From positions 91,161,152 to 91,225,151 of the forward strand of contig NC_067285.1 of the NCBI RefSeq assembly GCF_020740795.1: a DNA stretch of 64,000 nucleotides, in the 5' to 3' direction. Source of the stretch: Apus apus. Taxonomy: Eukaryota > Chordata > Aves > Apodiformes > Apodidae. Positions 24,641 through 35,600 of this stretch are shown here, one piece after another. Position numbers and translations under genes: made by a program. The stretch's first letter is position 1, and each line of letters begins with the position of its first letter. The notes beneath the pieces are model-generated. The model worked only from the letters and a program-made list of their open reading frames with translations, did no database searches and was not told the origin of the DNA.

Positions 24641-26473
24641 AAAGGAATGCCAGCACAAACCAGGGTACTTGCCCTAGCGAAGTTGGAAGCCATTGAAATG
24701 CCTCTTGGGAAAATCAGGGAGAGGAAGGCAGCAGCACCTGGTTTTATTTTGAATGTGCTTTTCCCACTTCCTCCTGTTTTGAAGGAGGCAGGGATTAGTT
24801 ACACTGTGTGGCCTCAGGCTACCTGTTTCACCTGCCAGTTTCTCCTTCCTAGTCCATGAACATGGAGAAGTCTCCCCAGAAGGCGGCTCAGAACAGGAGC
24901 CTGAGGTGGGTGTCCTGGATTGCTCCCTCTCTGGGGGTAGCCCCCCTGCCAGCCAAGGTGCATCAGCCCTCCAAGGACATTCTGTTCTTTCTGATAAATC
25001 TCTGTATCTTGATAAATGCTGAAAAGGTGAAGCTGCCAGTCACCTGTGCCTCGCCTATATGGCACTGCAAGACAGTAAAAGGGGATAATCTGGAAAGGCA
25101 AGGACACACAGGTGAAGAACAGTACTTTTAGTTGACTTAGAGGCAGGAATCTGAGGCCAATATGAGTTAGCCAGCATAGAACAAACACCGTTATGCACAG
25201 CTCCCACAGTCCAACTTAACAGGACTACCATTCCTCCATTTACCAACCAAATTGATTAAATTTGTGGCACAGGCAGAGGATTTCCATTGCTTGCTCTCCC
25301 ATCCAGTATGTACAACTAGCCATGGATGTGTAAGAAGGAGGAGGGTCCTGTTTCTTATAGCAGCACTGCCACATTCACATGTCCTACTGACCAAAGAAAG
25401 TGACAGAACCTGACCACACAGAAAAAATGTATCTTATACCTTACAGGATATCTCCATGCCCTGTAGGTTCCCTCACAATCTCCCTGATGTATTTTCCATT
25501 GAGGTGTGGGAGAGAAAGGCTGCAGACCTGATTCAGTGTCCTAAGGACCCTCCAGCAGTCAGTAACAGAGGGCAGACAGGCCAAGGGGGTGGTAAAGACT
25601 CCTGGACCTTCTGAAGCTCCTGTCATTCAGGGTCAAACGCAGGCCATGTTTATGGGAAAGGCTCTCTGCGATAATCCGCAAAGGACAGCACCTCCCAGCT
25701 CCATGCCGTGTACAAAAAAGGGAACTTTATCTCCTGACTTATCCCACAGAATTAATTGTGGCAACTAATGAAAAGCCGTTACCAGTCCAGCCAGGCCCCA
25801 GACGCAGGAAGTTAAACAACATCAAGGGGGTCCTTCACCACAAAGGTTTTCAAGAAGACCCAGTGCCACCAGCAACAGCCACGATGTCATAGGGCTTAAC
25901 CAAACAGCACAATGTCTTTGTGTCAGCCTCCAAACAGACTGATTTGTCCAAGCATCTGGACACCCAAGCTACAAAAAACAACACAGGGTAGCTAAAGGAG
26001 AAACCCCAACATTATCTATCATCTTCAAATCTGAGTGCAAAGATGAACTTGTCTTGCCCATCTTTAACACAGAGCAGCAAGTGTATTTCGAAAACAAGCT
26101 CTACCCCACCCATCTGTAAAGAAGAAAAAGAAGTCACGAAAACAATAGACTGAATACAGCATTCTCCCTCTGAGGAAGAAAGGAACAGCACGTGATGTGT
26201 AAAAACATCCTTTAGTGCATGTCTTGCAGAGAAACAACAGCTCTGATAAGGGCACAGGAAAGCTGCTGCCACCATCACTCTGTGCCATTGGCAAGGGCAC
26301 CACCTGTTGTTGAGTCACCTGATGCATTCCACCAGCAGACACAACATTTAATTAGACTTTAACGATTTGGGCTGAAAAATTCTGTTTGCCTCAAGCAGTA
26401 TTTTTATTTTACCACATTTCAATTTTCAGCCTTTCAAATAATTTCCATGACTAAGGACAGACTATTATTATAT

Positions 26474-27305
26474 TCATAGAAATCATAGAATCATTAAGGT
26501 TGGCAGGGACCTTAAAGATTATCTAGTTCCAACCTCCCTGCCATGAGCAGGGAACCCTGCCCCTAGACCAGGTTACACAAAACATCGTCCAATCTGGCCT
26601 CAAAAACCTCCAGGGATGGGGCATCAACAACCTCCCTGGGCAACCCATTCCAGTTCCTCACCACCCTTACAGGGAAGAACTTCTTCCCAATAACTAACCT
26701 AAATCTCCCCTCTCTCAGTTTAAAACCATTACCCCTTGTCCTATCACTATCTTCTCTGATGAAAAGTCCCTCCCCAGCTTTCCTGTAGGCCCCTTTCAAG
26801 TACTGGAAGGCTGCTGTAAGGTCTCCTTGGAGCCTTCTCCAGGCTGAACAGCCCCAACTCTCTCAGCCTGTCTTCATAGCAGAGGTGCTCCAGGCCTTTG
26901 ATCATCTTGGTGACCCTTCTCTGGACCCCCTCCAACTGGTCTATATCTTTCTTGTGCTGAGGGCACCAGAGCTGTATGCAGTATTCCAGGTGGGGTCTGA
27001 CCAGAGCAGAGTAGAGGGGCAGAATCCCCACCCTGGCACTGCTGGCCACACTTCTTTTGATGCAGCCCAGGATGCAGTTGCTCTCTGGGCTCCAGCACAC
27101 ACTGGTGGGTCATGTCGAGCTTCTCATCCACTACCACCCCCAAATCCTTTTCCTCAGGGCTTCTCTCCAGCCATTCTCTCCCCAGCCTGTATTTGTGCCT
27201 GGGGTTGTGCTGACCCAGGTGCAGGACCTTGCACTTGGCCTTGTTGAACTTCATGAGGTTGCACTGGCCCACCTCTCCAGCCTGTCAAGGTCCCTCTGGA
27301 TGGCA
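26474..27305 (-). mobile_element. CR1 LINE 3' portion, copy B, with ORF2 remnant
   Basis: The 3' terminal octamers face the low coordinate. Moving up, the minus strand encodes a frameshifted C-terminal reverse transcriptase region with CR1 landmarks: [33 protein letters not shown] and a terminal RNWNGLPREVV. The frame is broken several times, so it is not active. It is longer than copy A but nearly identical where they overlap. Sequence turns into ATTTAAAT low-complexity DNA after about 27305. Confidence 0.95.
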
Positions 27306-28015
27306 AATATTTGACTACTTAAATATAATACTTACATTTAATACTTATATTTAAATATTTAAATACACTTCTTATATTTAAACAGGGAGAGGACTTTCAG
27401 AAATTCCCAGAATGCCATCAAGGAGCAAACTCCCAGCTGTAAGGAGAGAGGAGCTCAGAGCCAGCTGGACTCTAACCATCACTTTCCTCTCAGGTGTCTT
27501 TCCACACTTCCAGGAACACAACACAGGAATATCTCCACATGATCTCACAGAGCATGTCTGGAAAAAGCCAGACTTCCTGGCTCTGAATCCACAACGTTAC
27601 AGTGATGGTGCTTCCTCAGGATCTGACCTGTCACTGCCCCTGACCTAAGGGGTCTTCTTGCTAAATGAGGTCTATCCAGAACACTTCCCTCCCCCAAACT
27701 CTCATCTTTACAGACACCACCGCTCTCACTCTCCCACAAAATAAGCTAGGCCTGAACAGCATCTCTTCAGCTACTTCAGGCCAAAAAAAATCTGAAACCA
27801 TGACCCTCATTTTCAGTAATGTGAGAATTCAGTTCCCATTCGCAACACTTAAAATCAGGCCACAGATCTGTTCCTTTTTATGCCTGCAGATGGTTGCTTC
27901 ATCTCCCTACAGATGGTACCCTGAAGTCAAGGCAAGTGACTCTCATGCAGAACTCCAAGACTACTAATTGACAAAATCTGATACAAGATGAAATGTAGTT
28001 TTCCAAGGAAAGACA
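27306..28015. other. Spacer between CR1 copy B and the N4BP2 3' end
   Basis: Begins with AT-rich TTTAAATA repeats to about 27385, followed by unique sequence. No gene is supported. The last 60 bp hold a T- and GT-rich stretch on the minus strand that could serve as the downstream element for the N4BP2 poly(A) site. Confidence 0.5.
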
Positions 28016-28041
28016 GAAGGCTATACTTGTGGCAAAAATCC

Positions 28042-28047
28042 TTTATT
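28042..28047 (-). terminator. N4BP2: N4BP2 polyadenylation signal AATAAA
   Basis: Minus-strand AATAAA, followed downstream by a U/GU-rich stretch (around 28015-27985, including TTCTGTCTTTCC). It is the clearest such signal below the N4BP2 stop and would give a 3' UTR of about 4.6 kb. Cleavage would fall near 28020-28030. Confidence 0.55.
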
Positions 28048-28726
28048 AAACTAGATTTTGTAAATTCCTTTTCACATTAGAAATTTTCAATGCAAATTAC
28101 AAAACTGTATTTCAGTAAAAAATGAAAGTTAACAGCAAAATTACAACTTTATACAAATAAAAAAACCTTTTAAAATTTTAATTTAAAAATAGACATTTAT
28201 ATCTTCCGATGTACTGGTCCTAAAAGCTTTTACAACTGGTAGCTGTAATACTAGATCTTTTCACATGCATATTCACATATAGTCATTTAATAACCTATAC
28301 AGTTTATTCAGCTGAAACAGCATTAAGAGTTGGGCTTTGGTTGGGTTTTGTGAGTTTTTTAAGACAAGGTGATACTTGGGAATTGTGGTAAGTCAATTAA
28401 TTCTTCTTTGTTATAGTGTTCATTATCCTTTCCTCAGCTCTGCAAAGAGGGCAATATTATTCTGGAAATATGAATTGCATTTGAAGACATAAGCAGCAGT
28501 AGCAGCAACGTGAAGTCTATGTATAATTTCTCGTATTACATTTATCATGATCCTACTTTACCATTATAAGCAATACAATTATTCACTTGTCTGCCCACCA
28601 TATTTTGTGGCAAGATCAAATAACAATTTGGTTACATTTCACCTCCTCAAGTAAAGCCTTCTACAATACATGTTTTGCTATGTAAAGATCTTCCCTGACA
28701 TCCTATGTATTCCCAACAGTGAGTTT

Positions 28727-28770
28727 CCAGATGTTCTAGTGATGTTCTAGGTTATTACTAGAGCATCTGG
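28727..28770 (-). other. Inverted repeat, candidate 3' UTR hairpin
   Basis: Arms 28727-28740 and 28757-28770 are 14-bp inverted repeats of CCAGATGYTCTAGT with one mismatch and a 16-nt loop. One more T-A pair extends the base. In the N4BP2 transcript the mismatch is A-C; in plus-strand RNA it would be a G-U wobble. Confidence 0.6.
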
Positions 28771-31700
28771 ACATTGTTTAAATGGAGGTTCCCAAGTCAC
28801 AATGGTTTCTAATAGGCACAAAAAATGCCAGTTAAACTTTGCCTGAAGTGTCCTTCAACAGACTTACACAGACATTAAAAGTTTAAATAATGTTCTACCA
28901 CATACTGTTAAAAGCAAAAGCCAAAGGCATTGAAGTATTATGAAATTATCTTGAAATATTTTGTTAAAAATAACTTTTGCCCTTTCACAATCAACTAAAA
29001 TATATTTTTAAACACATTACTTAGCAGAACAACTTTCTTCATTCCTCCTCTGGGCCTTTTTTTTTTCTTTACTGTAAGGTTACTCTTCAATGCTAGTACA
29101 AGCATTAAATTTGGTATAAAAAATACCATTTTCCTAAGTTAAAATTTTGGATAAATGTTTTGTAGAAAATAAACCAAAAGTTATATATTAGAGGCTACCA
29201 GTCATCACAACCACATGCTGCTGAAGATTAGAATAAAAAGTGGTACACAAAATAGGTATTTTAACAGCTGCACATTATCTCAAGAGTGCTGGTGGCATTA
29301 CTGCTGAGAGTAATTTTAATTAAAATTTAAAAATTATACAGAATGTACACAATACCTCAGGATTCTCACTGATGTAACTGCCAAAGACATCAGAAAGGCT
29401 GGAAGTTCTAAAATGAAACCTGCTTTGGAATACCATTTTGAAACAATTATATTTGATGTAATTCATCCCATTATACATTATAAAAACAGTCAAAGAAATA
29501 CAAGAAGTCTGGTGGGTTTTTTTCTGGACAATTTGGCAAGCAGCTCAAGACATGGAGATAAGTCTACATCCTTTCTCTCTGTGCTTTGATCTTCTCTTCC
29601 ATGCTATATCCAGCTCTACACAGCTTCTAAGCACATGTTTAAGATCCTGCAGAAGAAAAAGGCTGAGCTCATAATATTTTCTCCAGGCTGGAACTGCAAT
29701 GCCTCACCTCGAGCTGCTGAAGCTGTCAGAGGCTGTCACTAACTTCAATAAAGGCAAGATCAGTTCTGCCCACGTTACAATTTTAAACCATCATTTTCTA
29801 TCAAAGTTCAGCCTGTAATCAAACAACTTATACTAGGTGAATGATCAACCCATAAGCAGACAAGGTATTCAGAGTACCTTAATGAACCTCAACCTAGGAA
29901 GTACTCCAAATTCCTCTTAGGGGAGGTACTCCCTCTGCTGACTTAGACTCGAGAAAACACTCTCTTAGTAAGAGGTGGAGCTGAGGTTTTGCTCTTAACA
30001 TTTTTAATGCATTTATCGAAACAGGACTAAGAGATGAAGAAATAGTATGGAGGAACACTTAAGTTCAGTGGGAACAGCTTCTTTTCTGGAGTCCTAGCCC
30101 TGTTCTGGAGACTGTTTATGCATTTCTTACTCTTCAATCTCATTTGTCTGCTTGTTCTTGCATTTTTAGCTTGTGGCAACTTCAAGAACACCCCTGAGCA
30201 CAGTGGTTAGAGCATTTTTTGGGGAAGTGAAAGTCAAGTGCAATCACTGCCCCTTGCTAAGCTAGAAGAAAGGTAAAAAGCTATGTTTCTTATCTCCAGG
30301 GTAAACCTGTCAACAACTAGATTACGATGAACAGACGAGCAAGACAACAACTTTTTCTGCTCAGCTTTTGAACTGAAATCTAAGCTGTCTTTGTCCATGT
30401 TGGGAATGGTGTGAACATGCTGAGTGAATCAGGCCCCCTCCCACAACAACTCTAAGTGCCATCACTTTGCCTGTTTACAAGCACATCACTGTAGGGTTTG
30501 GGCACCCAGTAGCTCAACACACCACACTTCTGAGCATACACTGGGACCTTTGCTGGGCAACTCAGCTATCCAGGACAACCAACAGGGACTAGGCTTTAAA
30601 AAGCTGCCCCAGACAGCTGCACTTCCATTTGTTCTAAACAGTAGCACTAAGGAAAACCTATTTAGGAGGAGAAGGAAGTTCCTTGGTCCAAGAGAAAGAT
30701 CCTAGCTCCACTAAGGCAATTCCAGCATCTACAACCCTGGAGAGCTGATAGTCTGAACTGCTGTTTTGAGTCCAAGTGCGTAAATGACAGACCTTTTGTA
30801 TTTCACTCTCTGGTTACCAGAGAGGCCCAGGGAAAAAGGGACACAATTCAGATGAAATAAGTACCCACAAAAATTATAAAACTTATTATGACACTATAAT
30901 TCCAGTAAGAGACACTTCGATTAAATAATATTCAAGCTGCTCTTCCACTTGAAATCGCCATGAAAATATTATTGTATCTGTTGAAGCATGACAAATTAAT
31001 TTTTTAGTCTACTGTACCATTGCATTCACTGTGTATATATTACAGTAAATACAGATATTCAGGAAACATTGTGTCTTTCAGTTTGTCAGCAACTTATATG
31101 GACACATTTTCAAGTGAAACCCCTTTCTGTGCACAGCTCTTCCCACACAAGTTCCTTGCTTACTACTACCCATGCACACAAATGGCAAAATTTGCACACA
31201 CACATGGATTCTTACACAAATTCTTTGTGCATGTCGTTCCTGGAAAAAAAATACTGCAAAAGTGGTTTAAAATAAAATAAAATTTAAAAAAACAACAACA
31301 TTTTCATTAATCCTTAACCTGTTAATATTATTCCTAACACACCATTCATACCTGTTCTGAAAAAGCCTTACAATAAAAATTCATATGCCTTTCAAGAGAC
31401 AAAGATGTCAATAAAAGTAATGTATTCTAGAATGTATTTCTATTTTAAAAATGTTCTGATTGCTTACTGAAAACATTTGCCAAAGTACAGATGTTTATAT
31501 TTAATTGGGAAGGGGGTGGTGGTGTTTGTCTGGGAGAGGGTTGTTGTTTTGGGGTTTTTTTACACAGGTATTTCTAGATGCTGATGCAACACCAACACAA
31601 CAACTTTTGTACTCACAGACCTTCCAGTTAGGCAATTACTACTGTAGTATTAGCATTCACTTTGATATTAAAAATAAATTTAACATGTCTCACAATCATA

Positions 31701-32613
31701 ATTTCTACAAGGAAATAACCAAATTTAATATACACAGAATGAAGACACATCACTATCAGACACCTGTGAAGTGAAACAGTACTCAGTTTGCTCCATTTGA
31801 AAAGCCATAAAAGGAGAAACACTTTTAATCCAGTATGTGTTGAAAAAGGGGCATTTCTGCAAAATCACAGTATTAGCTATGTGTAAGTAGAGGTTGAACT
31901 ACAGTGTCATATATTCCCTTTAACAGATCACAGTAAGTCTGCAAAATTACTGAACACACAGCTGGTCTTAATGCAGTCCTCTCTATGCAACTTCCATCAG
32001 TATCAGAAGTTTAGAATGGAGTAAGGACAAGTGAACTGGTCAGATCCATCACAAAACAACTACGAAAAAAGACTACATCTGATTTCTAAAGAATCCTGGA
32101 AATATTTAGCATTCAGCTATAATTGGATTTTATAGATCAGTAGTTGCTGAATTCTCACCTCCCCTGTGCTCTTCCGAAGGATTCAGCATGAAGTTCTGAA
32201 TCACAAAATATCACTGTACAAGGTATCATGTTTTAAAAGCACAGAATCCACAGCAATTAAAATGTGTGAGAGACAAAAGATATAGACTGGGTACGCTGAG
32301 AAGACAGTTATGTTAAAAAATTGTACCTTAACTTTCCTTTAAAACATCGTATACTGCTCAGCAGAATTCTTAATCTGCATTTCTGAGACTTCAGATCCTC
32401 CAAGTGTCTTCTTTTTTCAGGTTCAAAAAAAGATCCATTTTACACAAAAATTTCCTTGGAAACATACTGTCAAAATAACTTGCTGTAAAATGAGACTATT
32501 TCTAATAAAATATTGTCCTTTAAAACATATTACAAAATACTAATGCAGTTGTTTGAAAAGTTTTAGCTGTGATCCGAAACCTCAGTTTCTATATTCCTCT
32601 TCTTGTCAGCCCT

Positions 32614-32659
32614 TCAATTCAACATGACTTTCAGGCAGCCTGGTTTTACTTCTGTGAAC
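32614..32659 (-). CDS. N4BP2: N4BP2 last coding exon (16) and stop
   Basis: Acceptor TTGATTCACAG. Encodes [14 protein letters not shown] and then TGA at 32616-32614. Human ends in [13 protein letters not shown], so the C-terminus is complete. Confidence 0.94.
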
Positions 32660-35600
32660 CTGTGAATCAAGAAAAGATGAAGCTTCAACATCTCCTTCAG
32701 CCCCCATCAAACGTATGCAAAGTGATAAGGTTCTCAGTCAAATCTGTGTGCATGTGAGAGTAAGGAAATGGGCATCATATCCTATGGATGCAAAAGAGAA
32801 GAAGGATTTTACAGGGTCTGGACAGGTGAAGAGCTGGAAACAGCAGGAACTAAGAGGAAGATTTAGAAAAAAAAGCTGCCCCATATTCTTATGTTCATTC
32901 TACTCCTCCTGCTCCCCTTTCACTCCTTCTTTCAAAACAGATTTTCTCCCCTGTCTTCTGTAGGAAGTAACCAGGAAGGGAAGTCTTTGTTATTTCTGAG
33001 TCCTACCTTCACAGTCACCTCCATACCCTCCTGTAAAGAAAAGCAGCAAACACACTGATGCCAGCCCAGATTTGAAAAACTGCTGTCCCACATAAGAAGT
33101 TGAGAGCTAACATAGGCACTGAAGATCTAAGAAGATCTAAAAGCAGAATTAAGAACTGTTCATTGTAAAGCTAGCAACTTTGAATGGAAATATGTAATTA
33201 AATTATGGTAATGAATTTAATGCATAGTACTTTCATCTATCTCCAAAGAAAGATCTGATATTTAATAGGTGTTCCATACAAGATGGTTTTGTGTCCCACA
33301 ATTGCATTAGGTTTAAGAAACAGCAGACCTACTTCAATCTGAAACAGCAGACCTGCCTTCATCCATTTAGTAGTTGAACAGTATTCTAAAACTAACTTAA
33401 ATTTTCAGTTAGTTAAACGTGGGCAAAGAAAAAACGTATCAGTAACAAAAATCTAAACTCACCTGAAGTTGTGGCTTGTGAGGTATCTGATAGCTGCTGG
33501 TCTGATGCGAGCAACTCCTCCCTGACTATGGCTTCCTCTTCCCGTGATGACACAGAGATATGGTTTACCACCAGTCTGCTGGTACTCTGTAACAGCAGGG
33601 ATTGTAACGGTTAATACTGTTGCTCAGCAGAGGCGTGGCGTTCAGTACAACCTTTCCATCCATTCTTCTGAAAACTCTCACTAGTGATTTAGAACTTTGC
33701 TCTCCCACGATGGCTACATATCTTTTACATACATAGCCATTTTCTCCCTCTTCTGAAAAAGATATTCTGGAAAAATATAGTCAGGCTTTTAAAATCCAGA
33801 TTGTTTGCAATATGAATATTGTGATCATCACAAAATTGTTCCCATTTCATAGCAGCTTTACTGTTTCTATAATCTAATCTTCACTTGGAATTTACATCTA
33901 ATCTTCACTTGGAGTTTACATCCTGTGATATAAATTTAAATTGCCAAATTAAAAATTAAGTAAATTACACCCAGCCCTTTTAAGTGACACCTCTGTCTAT
34001 TGTTTCATGTTTTATCTTAATGTGAATAAAGAAATAACATTTTATTGGATGAAGAAAGGAAGAAGAAGGAAAATGTAAATCTACGCAGTTATTGACATTT
34101 AAGTCACACTTATTTGGACTAATTTCTGCTATGTTGGAGCACATGATTCAACAGATCAACACATCACATGAGATTTATTAGGGCACCTAGCCCTAATAAC
34201 AAAAGAAACTTCTCTTCTCACAGAGCCCACAGAAACCTAAATTGATTAAGACTTTTAAAAAGAGGAAAAATTATAAATTAAACTGGATTCTCACAACAAG
34301 CCAAGATTTGCCAGTTTGACATTATCAGTTCACATGACATCTTCCCTCAACTACCTTCTCTCTCTCTCTTGCTTTTTTTTTTTCTAATGATTTAGGTGGA
34401 TGGATTGAACAGAGCGCTCCTACCATCATTCCAGGACTCCTGACTTAAATGCAGCTCAGGGAATTTAGCTCAAAAAGCATTAGGTTACAGCTTAAAAGTA
34501 TAAAAGCGTCATTTTAGGAATTGCACAATATAATGCAATTTAATTATCTCTGATGTACTCCGAAAGCAAAGGATTATCTAAGGCCCCCCTGAACACTTCT
34601 GCTTTTACTGTGTGGAGTAGCTGTTTAAAAAAATTAGGCTTGTGCAGTGGTAGCTTGCACAAGAAATATTTCTTTTAAAAGCATTCCCAGTGTGCTTAAA
34701 TTTATAGGGTAAAGTACTAGTGCAGAAAATGTATCTTTTTACATCAATAAGGTACTTGAACACTCCACTGGGAGAAAAAACAAGCCCTCAAGCAAAACTG
34801 CACAAGATGGCATTTATGGAAGCTACAGTATTCTGATCTCAAGAGATCCTGCTGACAAATTGATACAGAAGCTACTGAAAGATAGCTCAAATAACACTCT
34901 TTGATGTAAAACCTGAGGACAATATAGTAATTTTGGTTAGAGTTCAAACAATGATTTTTTTTTTCAAGATTAAAAAAGCGATATAGTTCTGACAAAGCAA
35001 TGCAAAGATGACACAAACATTTGCATTATCACCTCTGTTAAAAATGACAAGAAAGGCAGATCAAGCCTTAAAAAAAAAAAAAAAAAGAAGAATTATAAAG
35101 AAGTATGGGGCCCAAAGCAAAAACAATCACTAACATGTTAAAGAAAAACAATTCAATGGGAGAACTCTGAAAGTAAACACAACAGCCAATTGATTTTAGA
35201 TGTTATTTAATAACATTCATTCCCTCAGATATTGCCATATATTAGTAGTAAATGAGGAGAATAACTTTTAGAGGGCAGGAATTATAGCTTGTTCCTACCT
35301 TCACTTTTTTCCTGCAGCACTCTGGACAAGTGATTCACAGCTTCATCCACATGGAGACCATGCAGATCCAACACATTCACAGGCAGCAAGGAAGCATTTA
35401 CTTTCTCAAAGATTTGCAGTGCAGCAGCATGGTTGGCCTCTTTCATCTTCTGCTCATGAAGACGACCCTTTATTCATAAGGATAGTGACTATTACACACA
35501 GAGACATAATCTAAGCTCCACACTGGTCATTGGGTTCAAAATGACAGTACTGGCAAACTGCTTTAGTTCCGTTTGAAGCAGTAAAATTTATAATTGCAAC

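Larger units (their letters stand above)
17097..26473. other. Intergenic DNA between the two CR1 copies
   Basis: No supported protein gene. It contains a 30-base poly(A) run (19350-19379), an ATTT tetranucleotide array (21968-22007), and the only markedly GC- and CpG-rich block of the intergenic region (about 23.84-24.64 kb, listed separately). Open frames in the GC-rich part exist on both strands at once, as expected when stop codons are rare, and none shows a known domain. Confidence 0.55.
28025..32613 (-). other. N4BP2: N4BP2 3' UTR (probable), about 4.6 kb
   Basis: AT-rich, non-coding and free of recognisable transposons, unlike the neighbouring introns and intergenic DNA. That fits a long last-exon UTR. 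It includes a hairpin-forming inverted repeat at 28727-28770. The 3' limit depends on the AATAAA at 28042-28047; shorter isoforms using ATTAAA-type signals are possible. Confidence 0.55.
32660..35298 (-). other. N4BP2: N4BP2 introns 14 and 15 (interrupted by exon 15)
   Basis: No transposon recognised. Holds two independent 24-bp tandem duplications at 33317-33364 (intron 15, just before exon 15 on the plus axis) and 33872-33919 (intron 14), and poly(A) runs near 35071-35086. Confidence 0.6.

Noticed and set aside
23749..24696. Cluster of open frames of 66-123 codons in both orientations
   Set aside because: GC-rich, CpG-containing DNA gives open frames in many phases. Low-complexity Pro/Ala/Gly/Arg composition and no domain. 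Treated as regulatory candidate instead.
26563..27272. Open frames on the minus strand resembling a reverse transcriptase end
   Set aside because: Part of CR1 copy B, frameshifted. Not a host gene.
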